A stretch of 64,000 nucleotides of DNA. Source: Cyclobacteriaceae bacterium (GTDB lineage Bacteria > Bacteroidota > Bacteroidia > Cytophagales > Cyclobacteriaceae). Shown in pieces: positions 1-7,799 of this stretch. Below the pieces are notes generated by a model. It searched no databases and had not been told where the DNA came from. It was given only the letters and a program-made list of their open reading frames with translations. Each line of letters starts with the position of its first letter. Within the stretch, counting starts at the first letter, position 1. The stretch lies in the NCBI GenBank assembly GCA_016787605.1, contig JAEUUE010000140.1, positions 1 to 64,000 of the forward strand. Direction: 5' to 3'. Position numbers and translations under genes: made by a program.

Positions 1-84
1 CTCAAAGATAGGCAGAAGGCCACGAACCGCCTAACGACTCCTTCCACCAGAGGTTTTTCAGTAATTTGGCGCACCCATTTTTCC

Positions 85-477
85 GTGCGGCTCAAACATT
101 TCAATATCGACCTGGGCGCCCAGATCTTCCTGGCCTGCTCCGACACGTCGAGACTGCGTATCCTGCACCTTATCATGACCAACGGCGAAATGTGCATCAG
201 CGACCTGGAGCGTATCCTGGAATTCACCCAGGCCAAGACCTCCCGGCACCTGATTTACCTCAAAAATTCCGGCATCCTTTCCTCGCGCAAGCACAACACC
301 TGGTCATTTTATTCCGTCAAGGACGAAGTGATCGATATCCTCAAGCAAATGTTGGAATTCGTCAAGCGCGACCCCGTGCTGCAAAAGGACCTGCAGGTAT
401 TCCACACGCTGTTCAGCAACCGGGAGCTGGCCCTCAACAAGTTCAAGCTGCAGCCCCCGGCCCCTCCCACCCGATGA
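85..477 (+). CDS. ArsR-type winged-helix transcriptional regulator
   Basis: Predicted cytoplasmic DNA-binding repressor of 130 residues. The winged helix-turn-helix spans about residues 15-80: a dimer/HTH run with SRLRILHL, a recognition region around TQAKTSRHL, and a wing around KHNTWSFYSV. I see no Cys or His cluster of the kind that binds metal in classical ArsR proteins, so the signal is unknown. The start is GTG at 85, chosen because related Bacteroidota regulators begin with a similar MRLKxFN run (from memory). The frame is open back to base 1, so a start outside the window is not excluded; bases 1-84 hold nothing else I can identify. Its stop overlaps the next start (ATGA), so it is probably translationally coupled to the HAD phosphatase. 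Confidence 0.85.
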   Translation: MRLKHFNIDLGAQIFLACSDTSRLRILHLIMTNGEMCISDLERILEFTQAKTSRHLIYLKNSGILSSRKHNTWSFYSVKDEVIDILKQMLEFVKRDPVLQKDLQVFHTLFSNRELALNKFKLQPPAPPTR

Positions 478-1169
478 AGAAATACGCCTGCGTCCTTTTC
501 GATCTCGACCATACCTTGTGGGACTACGAAGCCAACGCGGAGGAGACGCTGCGCGAACTCTTTGCACGCTTCCGCATGGAGGAGCGCGGCGTCACGAGCT
601 TCCGGTTCTTCCATGAGACCTTCCGGCGCGTCAACCTGGACCTGTGGGACCGCTACGATCGAGGGCTGATCGGCCAGGACGTCATCCGCACCGAGCGATT
701 TACGCGCGTCTTCTACGACACCGGGGTGGACGACGTGCGCGCCGCGCTGGAGTTTTCCGCGCGCTACCTGGAGGAACTGCCGTTGAAGAAAAGCCTCCTC
801 CCTCATGCCCGCGAGATCCTCGATTACCTCCACCCTCGCTACCCGATGACCATCGTCACCAACGGGTTCGACGAGATTCAGACCACCAAGATCCAGTCGG
901 CAGGGATCGGCCACTACTTCCGTCAAGTCGTCACCTCGCAGCGCGCCGGCAGCAAGAAACCATCCCGGAAAATCTTTGAGTTCGCCCTCCGGCAAAGCGG
1001 GCATACCCCGGAAACCGCCGTGATGATTGGCGACAACCTCCAGACAGACATCGCCGGCGCTGACGCAGCAGGTATCGACACGATCTTTTACAATCCCGCG
1101 CAGACCCCGCACCAGGCCCGGGTCACGCACGAAATCACCACGCTCGAGGAATTGCGCCGCCTGCTCTGA
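474..1169 (+). CDS. HAD-superfamily hydrolase, YjjG-like (nucleotidase type)
   Basis: Cytoplasmic phosphatase of 231 residues in the HAD superfamily. Motif I is FDLDHT, with the nucleophile Asp10 and the acid/base Asp12. Motif II is TNG with Thr129. The conserved lysine is in SKKPSRKIF (about 161-162), and motif III is MIGDNLQTDI with Asp187. The helical cap between residues 16 and 100 and the length match YjjG, which removes phosphate from pyrimidine nucleotides, including damaged ones. The substrate here is inferred only. The ATG at 474 is fixed by the ATGA overlap with the regulator upstream. The frame also stays open upstream, but that stretch only shadows the regulator gene. Confidence 0.88.
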   Translation: MKKYACVLFDLDHTLWDYEANAEETLRELFARFRMEERGVTSFRFFHETFRRVNLDLWDRYDRGLIGQDVIRTERFTRVFYDTGVDDVRAALEFSARYLEELPLKKSLLPHAREILDYLHPRYPMTIVTNGFDEIQTTKIQSAGIGHYFRQVVTSQRAGSKKPSRKIFEFALRQSGHTPETAVMIGDNLQTDIAGADAAGIDTIFYNPAQTPHQARVTHEITTLEELRRLL

Positions 1170-1187
1170 GGCACGGTCGGATTTTTG

Positions 1188-1195
1188 TACTTTTG
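1188..1195 (+). promoter_or_regulatory. Bacteroidota -7 promoter element for pruA
   Basis: TACTTTTG matches the Bacteroidota -7 consensus TAnnTTTG exactly and ends 20 bases before the pruA ATG. I see no TTG at the -33 distance, so the upstream half is weak. Confidence 0.55.
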
Positions 1196-1214
1196 GGCCT
1201 CCAAATTTTACACC

Positions 1215-2846
1215 ATGTCTACCGGATTCTTCCACCTGCCCATACCCAAAAATGAACCTGTTCTCAGCTATGCGCCCGGCTCCAGGGAGCGCGCCTCGCT
1301 GAAGAAAGCCATCGACGAAGCGCGTGCCACTACCCTCGATATACCCATGTACATCGGCGGGGAGGAAGTGCGCACTGGCAAAAAGAAAGCCATCGCCCCC
1401 CCGCACGATCACAAGCACGTGCTCGGGCATTTTCATGAAGGCGACAAATCGCATGTGGAGCAGGCCATCCAGGCGGCGCTGAATGCCAAAGAGCTTTGGG
1501 CCAACCTTTCCTGGGAAAACCGGGCCAGCATCTTCCTCAAAGCCGCCGACCTGCTCGCCGGCCCTTACCGCTATAAGATGAATGCGGCCACCATGCTGGG
1601 GCAGTCGAAGAATGCCTTCCAGGCGGAAATTGACTCAGCCTGTGAACTGATCGACTTCCTGCGATTCAATGTGTACTTCATGGGACAGATCTACAGCGAA
1701 CAGCCGGAGTCAAGCCCGGGTATATGGAACCGCATGGAGTACCGGCCCCTCGAGGGTTTTTGCTTTGCCCTGACCCCTTTCAACTTCACCGCCATCGGCG
1801 GCAACCTGCCCACCAGCATGGCCATGATGGGCAACACGGTCGTGTGGAAACCGGCCAACACGCAGGTCTATTCCGCGAGCGTGTTCATGCAGATCCTTCG
1901 CGAAGCCGGACTCCCTGACGGCGTGATCAACCTCGTGTATGTAAGCGGGCCCACGGCCGGCGACGTGATCTTCAACCACCGCGATTTTGCCGGGATTCAA
2001 TTCACCGGCAGCACCGGGGTGTTCCAGGGCATGTGGAAAACCATCGGGGCAAACATCGCCCGCTACAAATCCTATCCCCGCATCGTGGGTGAAACAGGTG
2101 GCAAGGACTTCGTTGTCGCTCACAAGAGCGCTCACCCGAAGGAAGTAGCCACGGCTCTTTCCCGCGGCGCCTTCGAGTTTCAGGGACAGAAATGCTCGGC
2201 TGCCTCGCGCGCCTACATCCCTTCCAACCTGTGGGATGAGGTGAAGAACAATCTCCTCGCCGATCTCAAGAGCTTCAAGATGGGTGGTACGGAGGACTTC
2301 GGTAACTTCATCAACGCCGTCATCGACGAAAAGGCATTTGACTCCATCGCGGGTTACATCGAAAAGGCACGCCAGAACCCGATGAACGAGATCATCGCCG
2401 GAGGCAAGTGCGACAAATCAAAAGGGTACTTCATCGAACCGACAGTAATCCTCACCAAGGATCCTTCTTCCATCACCATGTGCGAAGAGATTTTTGGACC
2501 AGTGCTGACCATCTACGTTTATCACGCCGAGAATTTCGAGCAGACGCTGGAACTGGTCGACCAGACTTCACCGTATGCATTGACCGGATCCATCCTCTCC
2601 CGCGACCGCTACGCCATTGAACTGGCTACCCGCAAACTCACCAACGCGGCGGGCAACTTCTACATCAACGACAAGCCGACAGGAGCCGTCGTCGGGCAGC
2701 AGCCGTTTGGCGGGGCCCGGGGATCCGGCACCAACGACAAGGCGGGCGCCAAAGTCAACCTCCTGCGCTGGGTGTCGCTGAGAACGATCAAGGAGACGTT
2801 TGTTCCCCCCACGGATTATCGTTACCCCTTCCTGGAGAAGGAGTAG
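1215..2846 (+). CDS. pruA: L-glutamate gamma-semialdehyde (P5C) dehydrogenase
   Basis: Oxidises L-glutamate 5-semialdehyde / 1-pyrroline-5-carboxylate to glutamate with NAD+, the second step of proline breakdown. The protein has 543 residues, typical of the stand-alone P5CDH family. The aldehyde dehydrogenase active site is complete: Glu293 in VGETGGKD and catalytic Cys327 in FQGQKCSA. The N-terminal FPIPKNEP-like opening and the C-terminal QPFGGARGSGTNDKAG run are P5CDH hallmarks. The start at 1215 (MSTGFF) is preferred over an upstream in-frame GTG because it sits 20 bases after a promoter element. Proline dehydrogenase (putA) is not in the window. Expression is probably monocistronic. Confidence 0.95.
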   Translation: MSTGFFHLPIPKNEPVLSYAPGSRERASLKKAIDEARATTLDIPMYIGGEEVRTGKKKAIAPPHDHKHVLGHFHEGDKSHVEQAIQAALNAKELWANLSWENRASIFLKAADLLAGPYRYKMNAATMLGQSKNAFQAEIDSACELIDFLRFNVYFMGQIYSEQPESSPGIWNRMEYRPLEGFCFALTPFNFTAIGGNLPTSMAMMGNTVVWKPANTQVYSASVFMQILREAGLPDGVINLVYVSGPTAGDVIFNHRDFAGIQFTGSTGVFQGMWKTIGANIARYKSYPRIVGETGGKDFVVAHKSAHPKEVATALSRGAFEFQGQKCSAASRAYIPSNLWDEVKNNLLADLKSFKMGGTEDFGNFINAVIDEKAFDSIAGYIEKARQNPMNEIIAGGKCDKSKGYFIEPTVILTKDPSSITMCEEIFGPVLTIYVYHAENFEQTLELVDQTSPYALTGSILSRDRYAIELATRKLTNAAGNFYINDKPTGAVVGQQPFGGARGSGTNDKAGAKVNLLRWVSLRTIKETFVPPTDYRYPFLEKE

Positions 2847-2884
2847 CTAAACGCGCGACACCGGGCGGTTTGCCCCAGTTTTAT

Positions 2885-3439
2885 ATGAGGATACCTGTTC
2901 TTGCAGCGCTTGTATTGATGGCGTGCGGTTCGCCCAAACCAGAAAAGTCGGCGCCTGCCGAGCTTTATTCCTACGACGTCGAGGAGCGACTCAAGGAACT
3001 TGGAATTGAGTTGGTGGGGCCTGAACTTCCACCCAACCTGAAGCTTGTTCAGGCAAGACGATCGGGTAACCTGGTGTACTTGTCCGGCAACGGCCCGTTA
3101 CCCGCGGGCACCCTGAAAGGATATTATGGTAAAGTGGGCAAGGATCTCACCGTGGAAGAAGGCTATGCCGCCGCACGCAATACGGCCATCTACCAGTTGA
3201 AAGCACTCCAGGACGAGATCGGCGATCTCAACAAGGTCGTGGGGATCGTCAAGGTGTTCGGCATGGTCAACTGCGAAGCTTCGTTCACGGATCATCCGAA
3301 GGTGATCAATGGATTCTCTGAACTCCTGATTGACGTTTTTGGGGAGCGCGGCAAGCATGCCCGTTCCGCGGTGGGCATGACCTCGCTTCCCTGGAACATC
3401 GCGTGCGAAGTGGAGATGATCGTTGAAGTAGCCGACTGA
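2885..3439 (+). CDS. RidA/YjgF-family protein with lipoprotein signal
   Basis: A RidA-fold protein of 184 residues. Cytoplasmic RidA proteins deaminate reactive enamines and imines. The core is recognisable from VYLSGNGP (about residues 60-70) through a trimer-interface region rich in Ala and Arg to the C-terminal HARSAVGMTSLPWNIACEVEMI, which carries the conserved Arg of the active site. Unlike most RidA proteins, this one starts with MRIPVLAALVLMAC, a short lipoprotein signal with the lipidated Cys at residue 14. It should therefore sit in the periplasm or on a membrane. The start ATG at 2885 gives a proper signal peptide. It follows pruA by 38 bases and may share its transcript. The substrate outside the cytoplasm is unknown. 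Confidence 0.82.
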   Translation: MRIPVLAALVLMACGSPKPEKSAPAELYSYDVEERLKELGIELVGPELPPNLKLVQARRSGNLVYLSGNGPLPAGTLKGYYGKVGKDLTVEEGYAAARNTAIYQLKALQDEIGDLNKVVGIVKVFGMVNCEASFTDHPKVINGFSELLIDVFGERGKHARSAVGMTSLPWNIACEVEMIVEVAD

Positions 3440-3487
3440 ATCAGTCACCGGTTCGGGCCGCAATGACCCACAATCGGTAAATTGTCG

Positions 3488-3495
3488 TACCTTTG
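3488..3495 (+). promoter_or_regulatory. -7 promoter element inside an inverted repeat, helicase leader
   Basis: TACCTTTG is an exact TAnnTTTG element. It lies inside a short inverted repeat, GTCGTA (3484-3489) against TACGAC (3501-3506), which could be an operator or an RNA hairpin. The next start is 126 bases downstream (DEAD-box helicase at 3621), which gives an unusually long leader for this window. No -33 TTTG is evident. Confidence 0.45.
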
Positions 3496-3620
3496 TACTT
3501 TACGACCTCCAAATTCCCGTTTAAAAGGCATTTGCATTACAAGCAGGGCCCCAGCGTTGAGCCAAGAGGCATATTTATTCAACCCTTTTTTGGCGACTCT
3601 CGCTGAACAAACACACACTC

Positions 3621-4871
3621 ATGTCATTTGAAAATCTGAATCTCATTGAGCCGATTTTACGCGCGCTCAAACAGGAAGGCTATGAAAAGCCCACTCCTAT
3701 CCAGCAACAGGCCATTCCTGTTCTGCTCGAACGCCGCGACCTCCTGGGTTGCGCGCAGACCGGCACCGGAAAGACCGCTGCCTTTGCCATTCCCATTCTT
3801 CAATTGATCCACCAGGATGAGTTGTACAAGAAAGGGCCGCATGGCATCAAAGCCCTTATCCTCACGCCCACCCGGGAGCTTGCTGCCCAGATCGGTGAAA
3901 GCTTCACCGCCTACGGCAAGTACCTGCGGATTTCACACACTGTAATCTTCGGCGGTGTTGGCCAGAAGCCCCAAACCGACGCCTTGCGCGCCGGGGTGGA
4001 TGTCCTTATCGCCACACCTGGACGACTCCTTGATCTTATGGATCAGCGGTACGTTAAACTCGATCACATCAGGTTCTTCGTTCTTGACGAGGCCGACCGG
4101 ATGCTCGACATGGGATTCATCCATGATGTGAAAAAGGTCATCGCGCGACTGCCCAAAGTCCGCCAGACCTTGTTCTTCTCCGCGACCATGCCTTCCGAGA
4201 TTGCCTCACTGGCCAATTCCATTCTCACCAACCCGGTGCGTGTGGAAGTAGCCCCGGTGTCATCGACGGCCAATACGGTCCGTCAGGAGATGTATTTTGT
4301 GGAAAAGTCGAACAAGCGCTCCCTGCTTCTTCATCTGTTGAGAAACGAAGCCATTGAATCGGCCCTTGTCTTCACCCGAACCAAGCACGGCGCAGACCGC
4401 GTGGCCAAAGACCTGGTCAGGGCCGGCGTTAACGCGGAAGCCATCCATGGGAACAAGTCGCAAAATGCCCGCATCAAGGCATTGAGCAACTTTAAATCGC
4501 GCCACACCCGTGTACTGGTAGCCACCGACATTGCCGCCCGGGGCATCGACATTGACGATCTTTCTCATGTCATTAACTATGAGCTCCCCAACGTCCCGGA
4601 AACGTATGTCCACCGGATTGGCCGGACCGGACGTGCCGGCGCCAGCGGGATCGCCATTTCCTTCTGCGACAGCGAAGAACGAGAGTACCTGCGCGATATT
4701 CAGAAACTGATTACCAAATCGGTCCCCGTGGTTGACAGCCACCCTTATCATTCGGCCGGGGTACCCACCGACCCCAGCCGTCCCCGGGTGCACCAGCAGT
4801 CCTCATCGCCGAACGGCGGCAGGCGCCCGAAAAAACAATGGTCAGGTCACTGGCGCGGTAAGCGGCACTGA
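3621..4871 (+). CDS. DEAD-box ATP-dependent RNA helicase (RhlE-like)
   Basis: Cytoplasmic RNA helicase of 416 residues that unwinds short RNA duplexes in ribosome assembly or RNA decay. All DEAD-box motifs are present: the Q motif at PTPIQQQAIP (about 24-33), Walker A AQTGTGKT with Lys51, PTRELA, GG and TPGR, DEAD at 156-159, SAT in FFSATMP, then domain 2 with RGIDID and the terminal HRIGRTGRAG. After about residue 370 comes a basic, low-complexity tail ending KKQWSGHWRGKRH, typical of RhlE/CsdA-like RNA-binding tails. The start ATG at 3621 is unambiguous. The gene stands alone with a leader of about 120 bases, which suggests post-transcriptional control; cold regulation is common for such helicases but is not shown here. 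Confidence 0.93.
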   Translation: MSFENLNLIEPILRALKQEGYEKPTPIQQQAIPVLLERRDLLGCAQTGTGKTAAFAIPILQLIHQDELYKKGPHGIKALILTPTRELAAQIGESFTAYGKYLRISHTVIFGGVGQKPQTDALRAGVDVLIATPGRLLDLMDQRYVKLDHIRFFVLDEADRMLDMGFIHDVKKVIARLPKVRQTLFFSATMPSEIASLANSILTNPVRVEVAPVSSTANTVRQEMYFVEKSNKRSLLLHLLRNEAIESALVFTRTKHGADRVAKDLVRAGVNAEAIHGNKSQNARIKALSNFKSRHTRVLVATDIAARGIDIDDLSHVINYELPNVPETYVHRIGRTGRAGASGIAISFCDSEEREYLRDIQKLITKSVPVVDSHPYHSAGVPTDPSRPRVHQQSSSPNGGRRPKKQWSGHWRGKRH

Positions 4872-4893
4872 CCCCATAAACCGGCTTCCTGTA

Positions 4894-4926
4894 TTTGGCG
4901 GGAGACGATTTTCAATAGTAGATTTG
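4894..4926 (+). promoter_or_regulatory. Complete Bacteroidota promoter for the small basic protein and msrB
   Basis: The -33 element TTTG (4894-4897), a 21-base spacer, and an exact -7 element TAGATTTG (4919-4926) lie 29 bases before the ATG of the 37-residue ORF at 4955. This is one of the three best promoters in the window and supports that small ORF as a real gene. Confidence 0.65.
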
Positions 4927-4954
4927 GCTATTGTTCATCTAACCATCTACCACT

Positions 4955-5068
4955 ATGTCAAAAGGTCAAGACAAGAAAAAGGAAGAGAAGAAGAAGCCTC
5001 AGAAGACCCTGAAGGAAAAACGTGCCGAAAAGCGCGCCAAAAAGGAATCAAAAAACATGGGCATGTGA
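4955..5068 (+). CDS. Small highly basic protein, 37 residues
   Basis: Short ORF encoding 37 residues. More than a third of them are lysine: it opens MSKGQDKKKEEKKK and ends SKNMGM. I do not recognise a named family. The composition suggests a disordered, nucleic-acid- or ribosome-associated peptide, but that is inference. The case that it is real: a full consensus promoter sits 29 bases upstream, the ATG is clean, and its stop region overlaps the GTG start of the MsrB gene (ATGTGA), as for translationally coupled genes. It may act partly as a leader that couples translation to msrB. Lys/Glu-rich low complexity would also be compatible with a chance ORF, but the promoter argues against that. 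Confidence 0.55.
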   Translation: MSKGQDKKKEEKKKPQKTLKEKRAEKRAKKESKNMGM

Positions 5069-5619
5069 GGGGTCTGTTGATTCCTCTTTCTTCACAAAAA
5101 CTCCCCTGGATCACACTGTGCCTGATGTTTGCGCTGGCGTGCCAGCCATCGGCCAAACAAGAGGCAACCGTCGGCACCGGTCTGGTGAATCCCTATTATT
5201 CCCGAACCGATACCACGATATTGAATGTCCCGGATTCCATCTGGAAATCGGTGCTCTCAGACAGTGTGTTCCAGGTGGCTCGCAACAAAGCCACGGAGAG
5301 AGCATTCACCGGTAAGTACTATAAGTATAACAGCCGCGGCACCTACTATTGCGCCGTTTGCGGCAATCGACTTTTCCGATCCGACGCCAAATTCGCCAGT
5401 GATTGCGGATGGCCAAGTTTTTTTGAACCGTCCCGACCGACCAGCGTTCGCTATGAACCGGATACTTCCCATGGCCTGAACCGCATCGAAGTGCTGTGTG
5501 GCCGTTGCGACAGCCACCTCGGGCACGTGTTCGATGATGGTCCTCCTCCGACCGGCAAGCGATTTTGCATGAACTCCATTATTCTCGATTTTGTCCCCGA
5601 ACTGGGCAGCAGCCAGTAA
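5065..5619 (+). CDS. msrB: Peptide methionine (R)-S-oxide reductase, lipoprotein form
   Basis: Reduces methionine-R-sulfoxide in damaged proteins. The start GTG at 5065 overlaps the preceding stop and gives 184 residues with a signal peptide and lipobox ALAC (Cys26), so the enzyme should act in the periplasm, anchored to a membrane. The MsrB domain covers about 55-180. Zinc ligands are Cys96/Cys99 (CAVC) and Cys145/Cys148 (CGRC), a candidate resolving cysteine is Cys114 in DCGWPSF, and the catalytic Cys168 is in RFCMNS. All key residues are present. No MsrA is adjacent. A much longer upstream reading of this frame exists but runs across the helicase gene and is not credible. The alternative start TTG at 5077 would keep the signal peptide. 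Confidence 0.9.
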   Translation: MRGLLIPLSSQKLPWITLCLMFALACQPSAKQEATVGTGLVNPYYSRTDTTILNVPDSIWKSVLSDSVFQVARNKATERAFTGKYYKYNSRGTYYCAVCGNRLFRSDAKFASDCGWPSFFEPSRPTSVRYEPDTSHGLNRIEVLCGRCDSHLGHVFDDGPPPTGKRFCMNSIILDFVPELGSSQ

Positions 5620-5679
5620 ACGGCCCATCCATTAAGTAATACCCCTCTAAATTATTCCTTTATGCACCGACAACCCGGA

Positions 5680-6165
5680 ATGAAAACGGTCATCCGAATC
5701 CTAATCGTGCTGGGCTTCCTAATCCTGGCGATGATCATAACCGGTACCCTCCTGCCTGAAAAACACGAAGTTTCGGTCAGCCGCGACTTCCAGTCCCGTC
5801 GCGATGACGTGTGGGCCGTCCTCGCGGATTTCTCACGCTGGCCGGAATGGCGCTCCGATCTGAAAGAGATCAAGCTTGGCACCAATTCCTTCACGGAGGT
5901 GTCCCAATCCGGCGAAGCGGTGGAGTATCGCATCGAGGAGTTTACCACACCCGAACGCATGGTTACCCGAATCATTACCCCTGACCTTCCCTATGGCGGA
6001 GCGTGGACGTACGAACTGGTGGCTACCGATTCGGGCTGCCGCCTGACCATCACGGAACACGGCGAAGTGTACAACCCGGTGTTTCGCTTCCTGTCCAAAT
6101 TTGCTTTTGGACATACGGCTACCCTGGAACAGTACCTCGCCGATCTCGGCAAGAGAATCAACTAG
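5680..6165 (+). CDS. SRPBCC (START-like) domain protein with N-terminal membrane anchor
   Basis: A 161-residue protein with one N-terminal hydrophobic helix (VIRILIVLGFLILAMIITG) followed by a START/SRPBCC fold, the helix-grip fold that binds hydrophobic ligands. The pattern VWAVLADFSRWPEWRSDL near residues 45-62 is the usual opening of polyketide-cyclase-like members, and the C-terminal helix ends LEQYLADLGKRI. The ligand is unknown. I chose the ATG at 5680 because it places the helix directly at the N-terminus; an ATG at 5662 adds six residues. It ends two bases before the next start, so the two genes are probably co-transcribed. Confidence 0.78.
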   Translation: MKTVIRILIVLGFLILAMIITGTLLPEKHEVSVSRDFQSRRDDVWAVLADFSRWPEWRSDLKEIKLGTNSFTEVSQSGEAVEYRIEEFTTPERMVTRIITPDLPYGGAWTYELVATDSGCRLTITEHGEVYNPVFRFLSKFAFGHTATLEQYLADLGKRIN

Positions 6166-6167
6166 AC

Positions 6168-7286
6168 ATGCGATTTGCTTTCCTCTTGGCGGTTTGGGTC
6201 CTGGTTACCGGCTGCGCCGTAAGTCCGGAGAAGGCGGATAACCTTCCCGGCGCTATCAACTCGATACTGACCAGGCACCACACGTTCTCCGGCGTGGTGC
6301 TCATTGCCGAGCAGGGAATACCCGCCTATCACCGGGCCTTCGGATACCGGGACTCCGAAAATCAACTGCTCAACGATACCGCTACGATCTTTGAGTTTGC
6401 TTCTGTTTCCAAACAGTTTACCAGCATGATCATCCTCATGTTGCAGGAAGAAGGCAAACTCTCGTTCGACGATCCTCTGGACAAATACCTCTCAGGCCTT
6501 CCCTACCCTGGGATTACCGTACGGCATCTCCTTACTCATACTTCGGGCCTGCCCGATTACCAGGCCATCATGGACGAGCATTGGGACAAGACCAAAGTTG
6601 CCGGCAACGAAGACATTCTCGAGTACCTGAAAAAGTATCATCCGCCCAAACTCTTCGAACCGGGAGAGAAATACGAATACAGCAATACCGGGTATGTCTT
6701 GTTGGGCAGCATCGCGGAAGTGGTTTCCGGAAAAGATTTCATTGCGTTGTGCCGGGAACGGATTTTCAAGCCGGTGGGGATGAATGCCACCGAAATTCGC
6801 ACCCTGGAAGAAAAAGCGAAGACGGATAACTTCGCCAGGGGGTATGTATTCGTGGAAGAAAAAGGGCGCTACGTTGCCGCCGACAGTTTTCCATCATCCA
6901 ACTACATTGTATGGCTGGGAAACCGCAAGGGCCCGGGACGGGTGAGCGGAAAAGCCTCCGACCTTCTCCGGTGGGATCGCGCCTTGTATGCCCACACGCT
7001 GGTAAAGGACGAAACCCTGGAAGCAGCCTTTACCCCGTATCGCCTCAACAACGATTCCCTGTCCCACTACGGATTCGGATGGATGATCGACCAACACCCA
7101 ACGCTGGGTCGCAAGATCTGGCATACCGGCTCCAACCCCGGCTACTCCACCCGGATCGTCCGCTTCATTGACGCCGACAAAACCATAATTGTCCTCAGCA
7201 ATAACGCCTATCCGAAGATCAAGGAATTGGATCAGGCCCTGGATTCGCTGCTGGGCACGCGAGTCAAGTCACTTGTTCAACCCTAA
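6168..7286 (+). CDS. Class C beta-lactamase-fold serine hydrolase, lipoprotein
   Basis: A 372-residue serine hydrolase of the beta-lactamase / D-alanyl-D-alanine carboxypeptidase / esterase superfamily. The signal peptide has lipobox VTGC, so it is likely a membrane-anchored periplasmic enzyme. The three family motifs are complete: SVSK (Ser79, Lys82), the tyrosine motif YSN (Tyr171) and HTG (His319) in place of KTG, as in many class C esterases and peptidases. Real substrates of this group vary widely (muropeptides, esters, D-peptides), so antibiotic hydrolysis should not be assumed. The start ATG at 6168 sits two bases after the preceding gene. Confidence 0.88.
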   Translation: MRFAFLLAVWVLVTGCAVSPEKADNLPGAINSILTRHHTFSGVVLIAEQGIPAYHRAFGYRDSENQLLNDTATIFEFASVSKQFTSMIILMLQEEGKLSFDDPLDKYLSGLPYPGITVRHLLTHTSGLPDYQAIMDEHWDKTKVAGNEDILEYLKKYHPPKLFEPGEKYEYSNTGYVLLGSIAEVVSGKDFIALCRERIFKPVGMNATEIRTLEEKAKTDNFARGYVFVEEKGRYVAADSFPSSNYIVWLGNRKGPGRVSGKASDLLRWDRALYAHTLVKDETLEAAFTPYRLNNDSLSHYGFGWMIDQHPTLGRKIWHTGSNPGYSTRIVRFIDADKTIIVLSNNAYPKIKELDQALDSLLGTRVKSLVQP

Positions 7287-7295
7287 TCTGAAAAG

Positions 7296-7799
7296 GTGCG
7301 CATCGGCCTGGTATCCGATACCCACGGTTTCCTGGATGAAACGCTTGCGCAGCATTTTCAGGGCTGCGATGAGATCTGGCATGCCGGCGACATCGGCGAT
7401 GCTTCCGTGATCGCGGGCCTGGAACAGATCGCACCCGTACTGGCCGTTTACGGCAATATTGATGACCCGGCGATGCAACGCCGGTATCCTGAAAATCTCC
7501 GGCTGCAGAGAGAGGGTGTTTCCATCCTGATCACGCACATCGCGGGAAAGGTGCCTTCCTACACAACGCGGGTAAAGAAATTATTGCGCGAACAACACGC
7601 CGATGTACTGATCTGCGGGCATTCGCACATTTGCCAGGTGAAAAAAGATGCAAGCAGGAACCTGCTTTTCATCAATCCCGGGGCAGCCGGGCAACAAGGT
7701 TTTCACCTGATGCGCACGGTGATTCGCCTGGAACTGGGCCAGGGTAAAATCGGGAAGCTGGAGGTAGTCGAACTGGGGAAGCGAGGAATTACTTCTTAG
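7296..7799 (+). CDS. YfcE/MJ0936-family metallophosphoesterase
   Basis: Cytoplasmic phosphodiesterase of 167 residues with the calcineurin-like fold. Metal-binding motifs appear in order: SDTHG (Asp8, His10), GDIGD, GNID, THIAGK, and the paired GHSHI near residue 107. The compact size is that of YfcE-type enzymes, which cleave bis-pNPP and other phosphodiesters in vitro; the natural substrate is unsettled. The start is GTG at 7296, nine bases after the hydrolase gene, so it probably belongs to the same transcript. Its last 11 bases overlap the end of the minus-strand small gene. Confidence 0.9.
   Translation: MRIGLVSDTHGFLDETLAQHFQGCDEIWHAGDIGDASVIAGLEQIAPVLAVYGNIDDPAMQRRYPENLRLQREGVSILITHIAGKVPSYTTRVKKLLREQHADVLICGHSHICQVKKDASRNLLFINPGAAGQQGFHLMRTVIRLELGQGKIGKLEVVELGKRGITS

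Noticed and set aside
309-1454. Antisense open frame over the HAD phosphatase and pruA start
   Set aside because: It spans two convincing plus-strand genes and a promoter and shows no domain.
4732-5064. Upstream extension of msrB into the helicase gene as a fusion
   Set aside because: The extension overlaps the helicase C-terminus and the 37-residue gene in another frame; the signal peptide at 5065 shows the true start.
6168-7286. Antibiotic resistance beta-lactamase
   Set aside because: The motifs (SVSK, YSN, HTG) fit the broad serine hydrolase superfamily; HTG in place of KTG and the lipoprotein form do not support a resistance claim.
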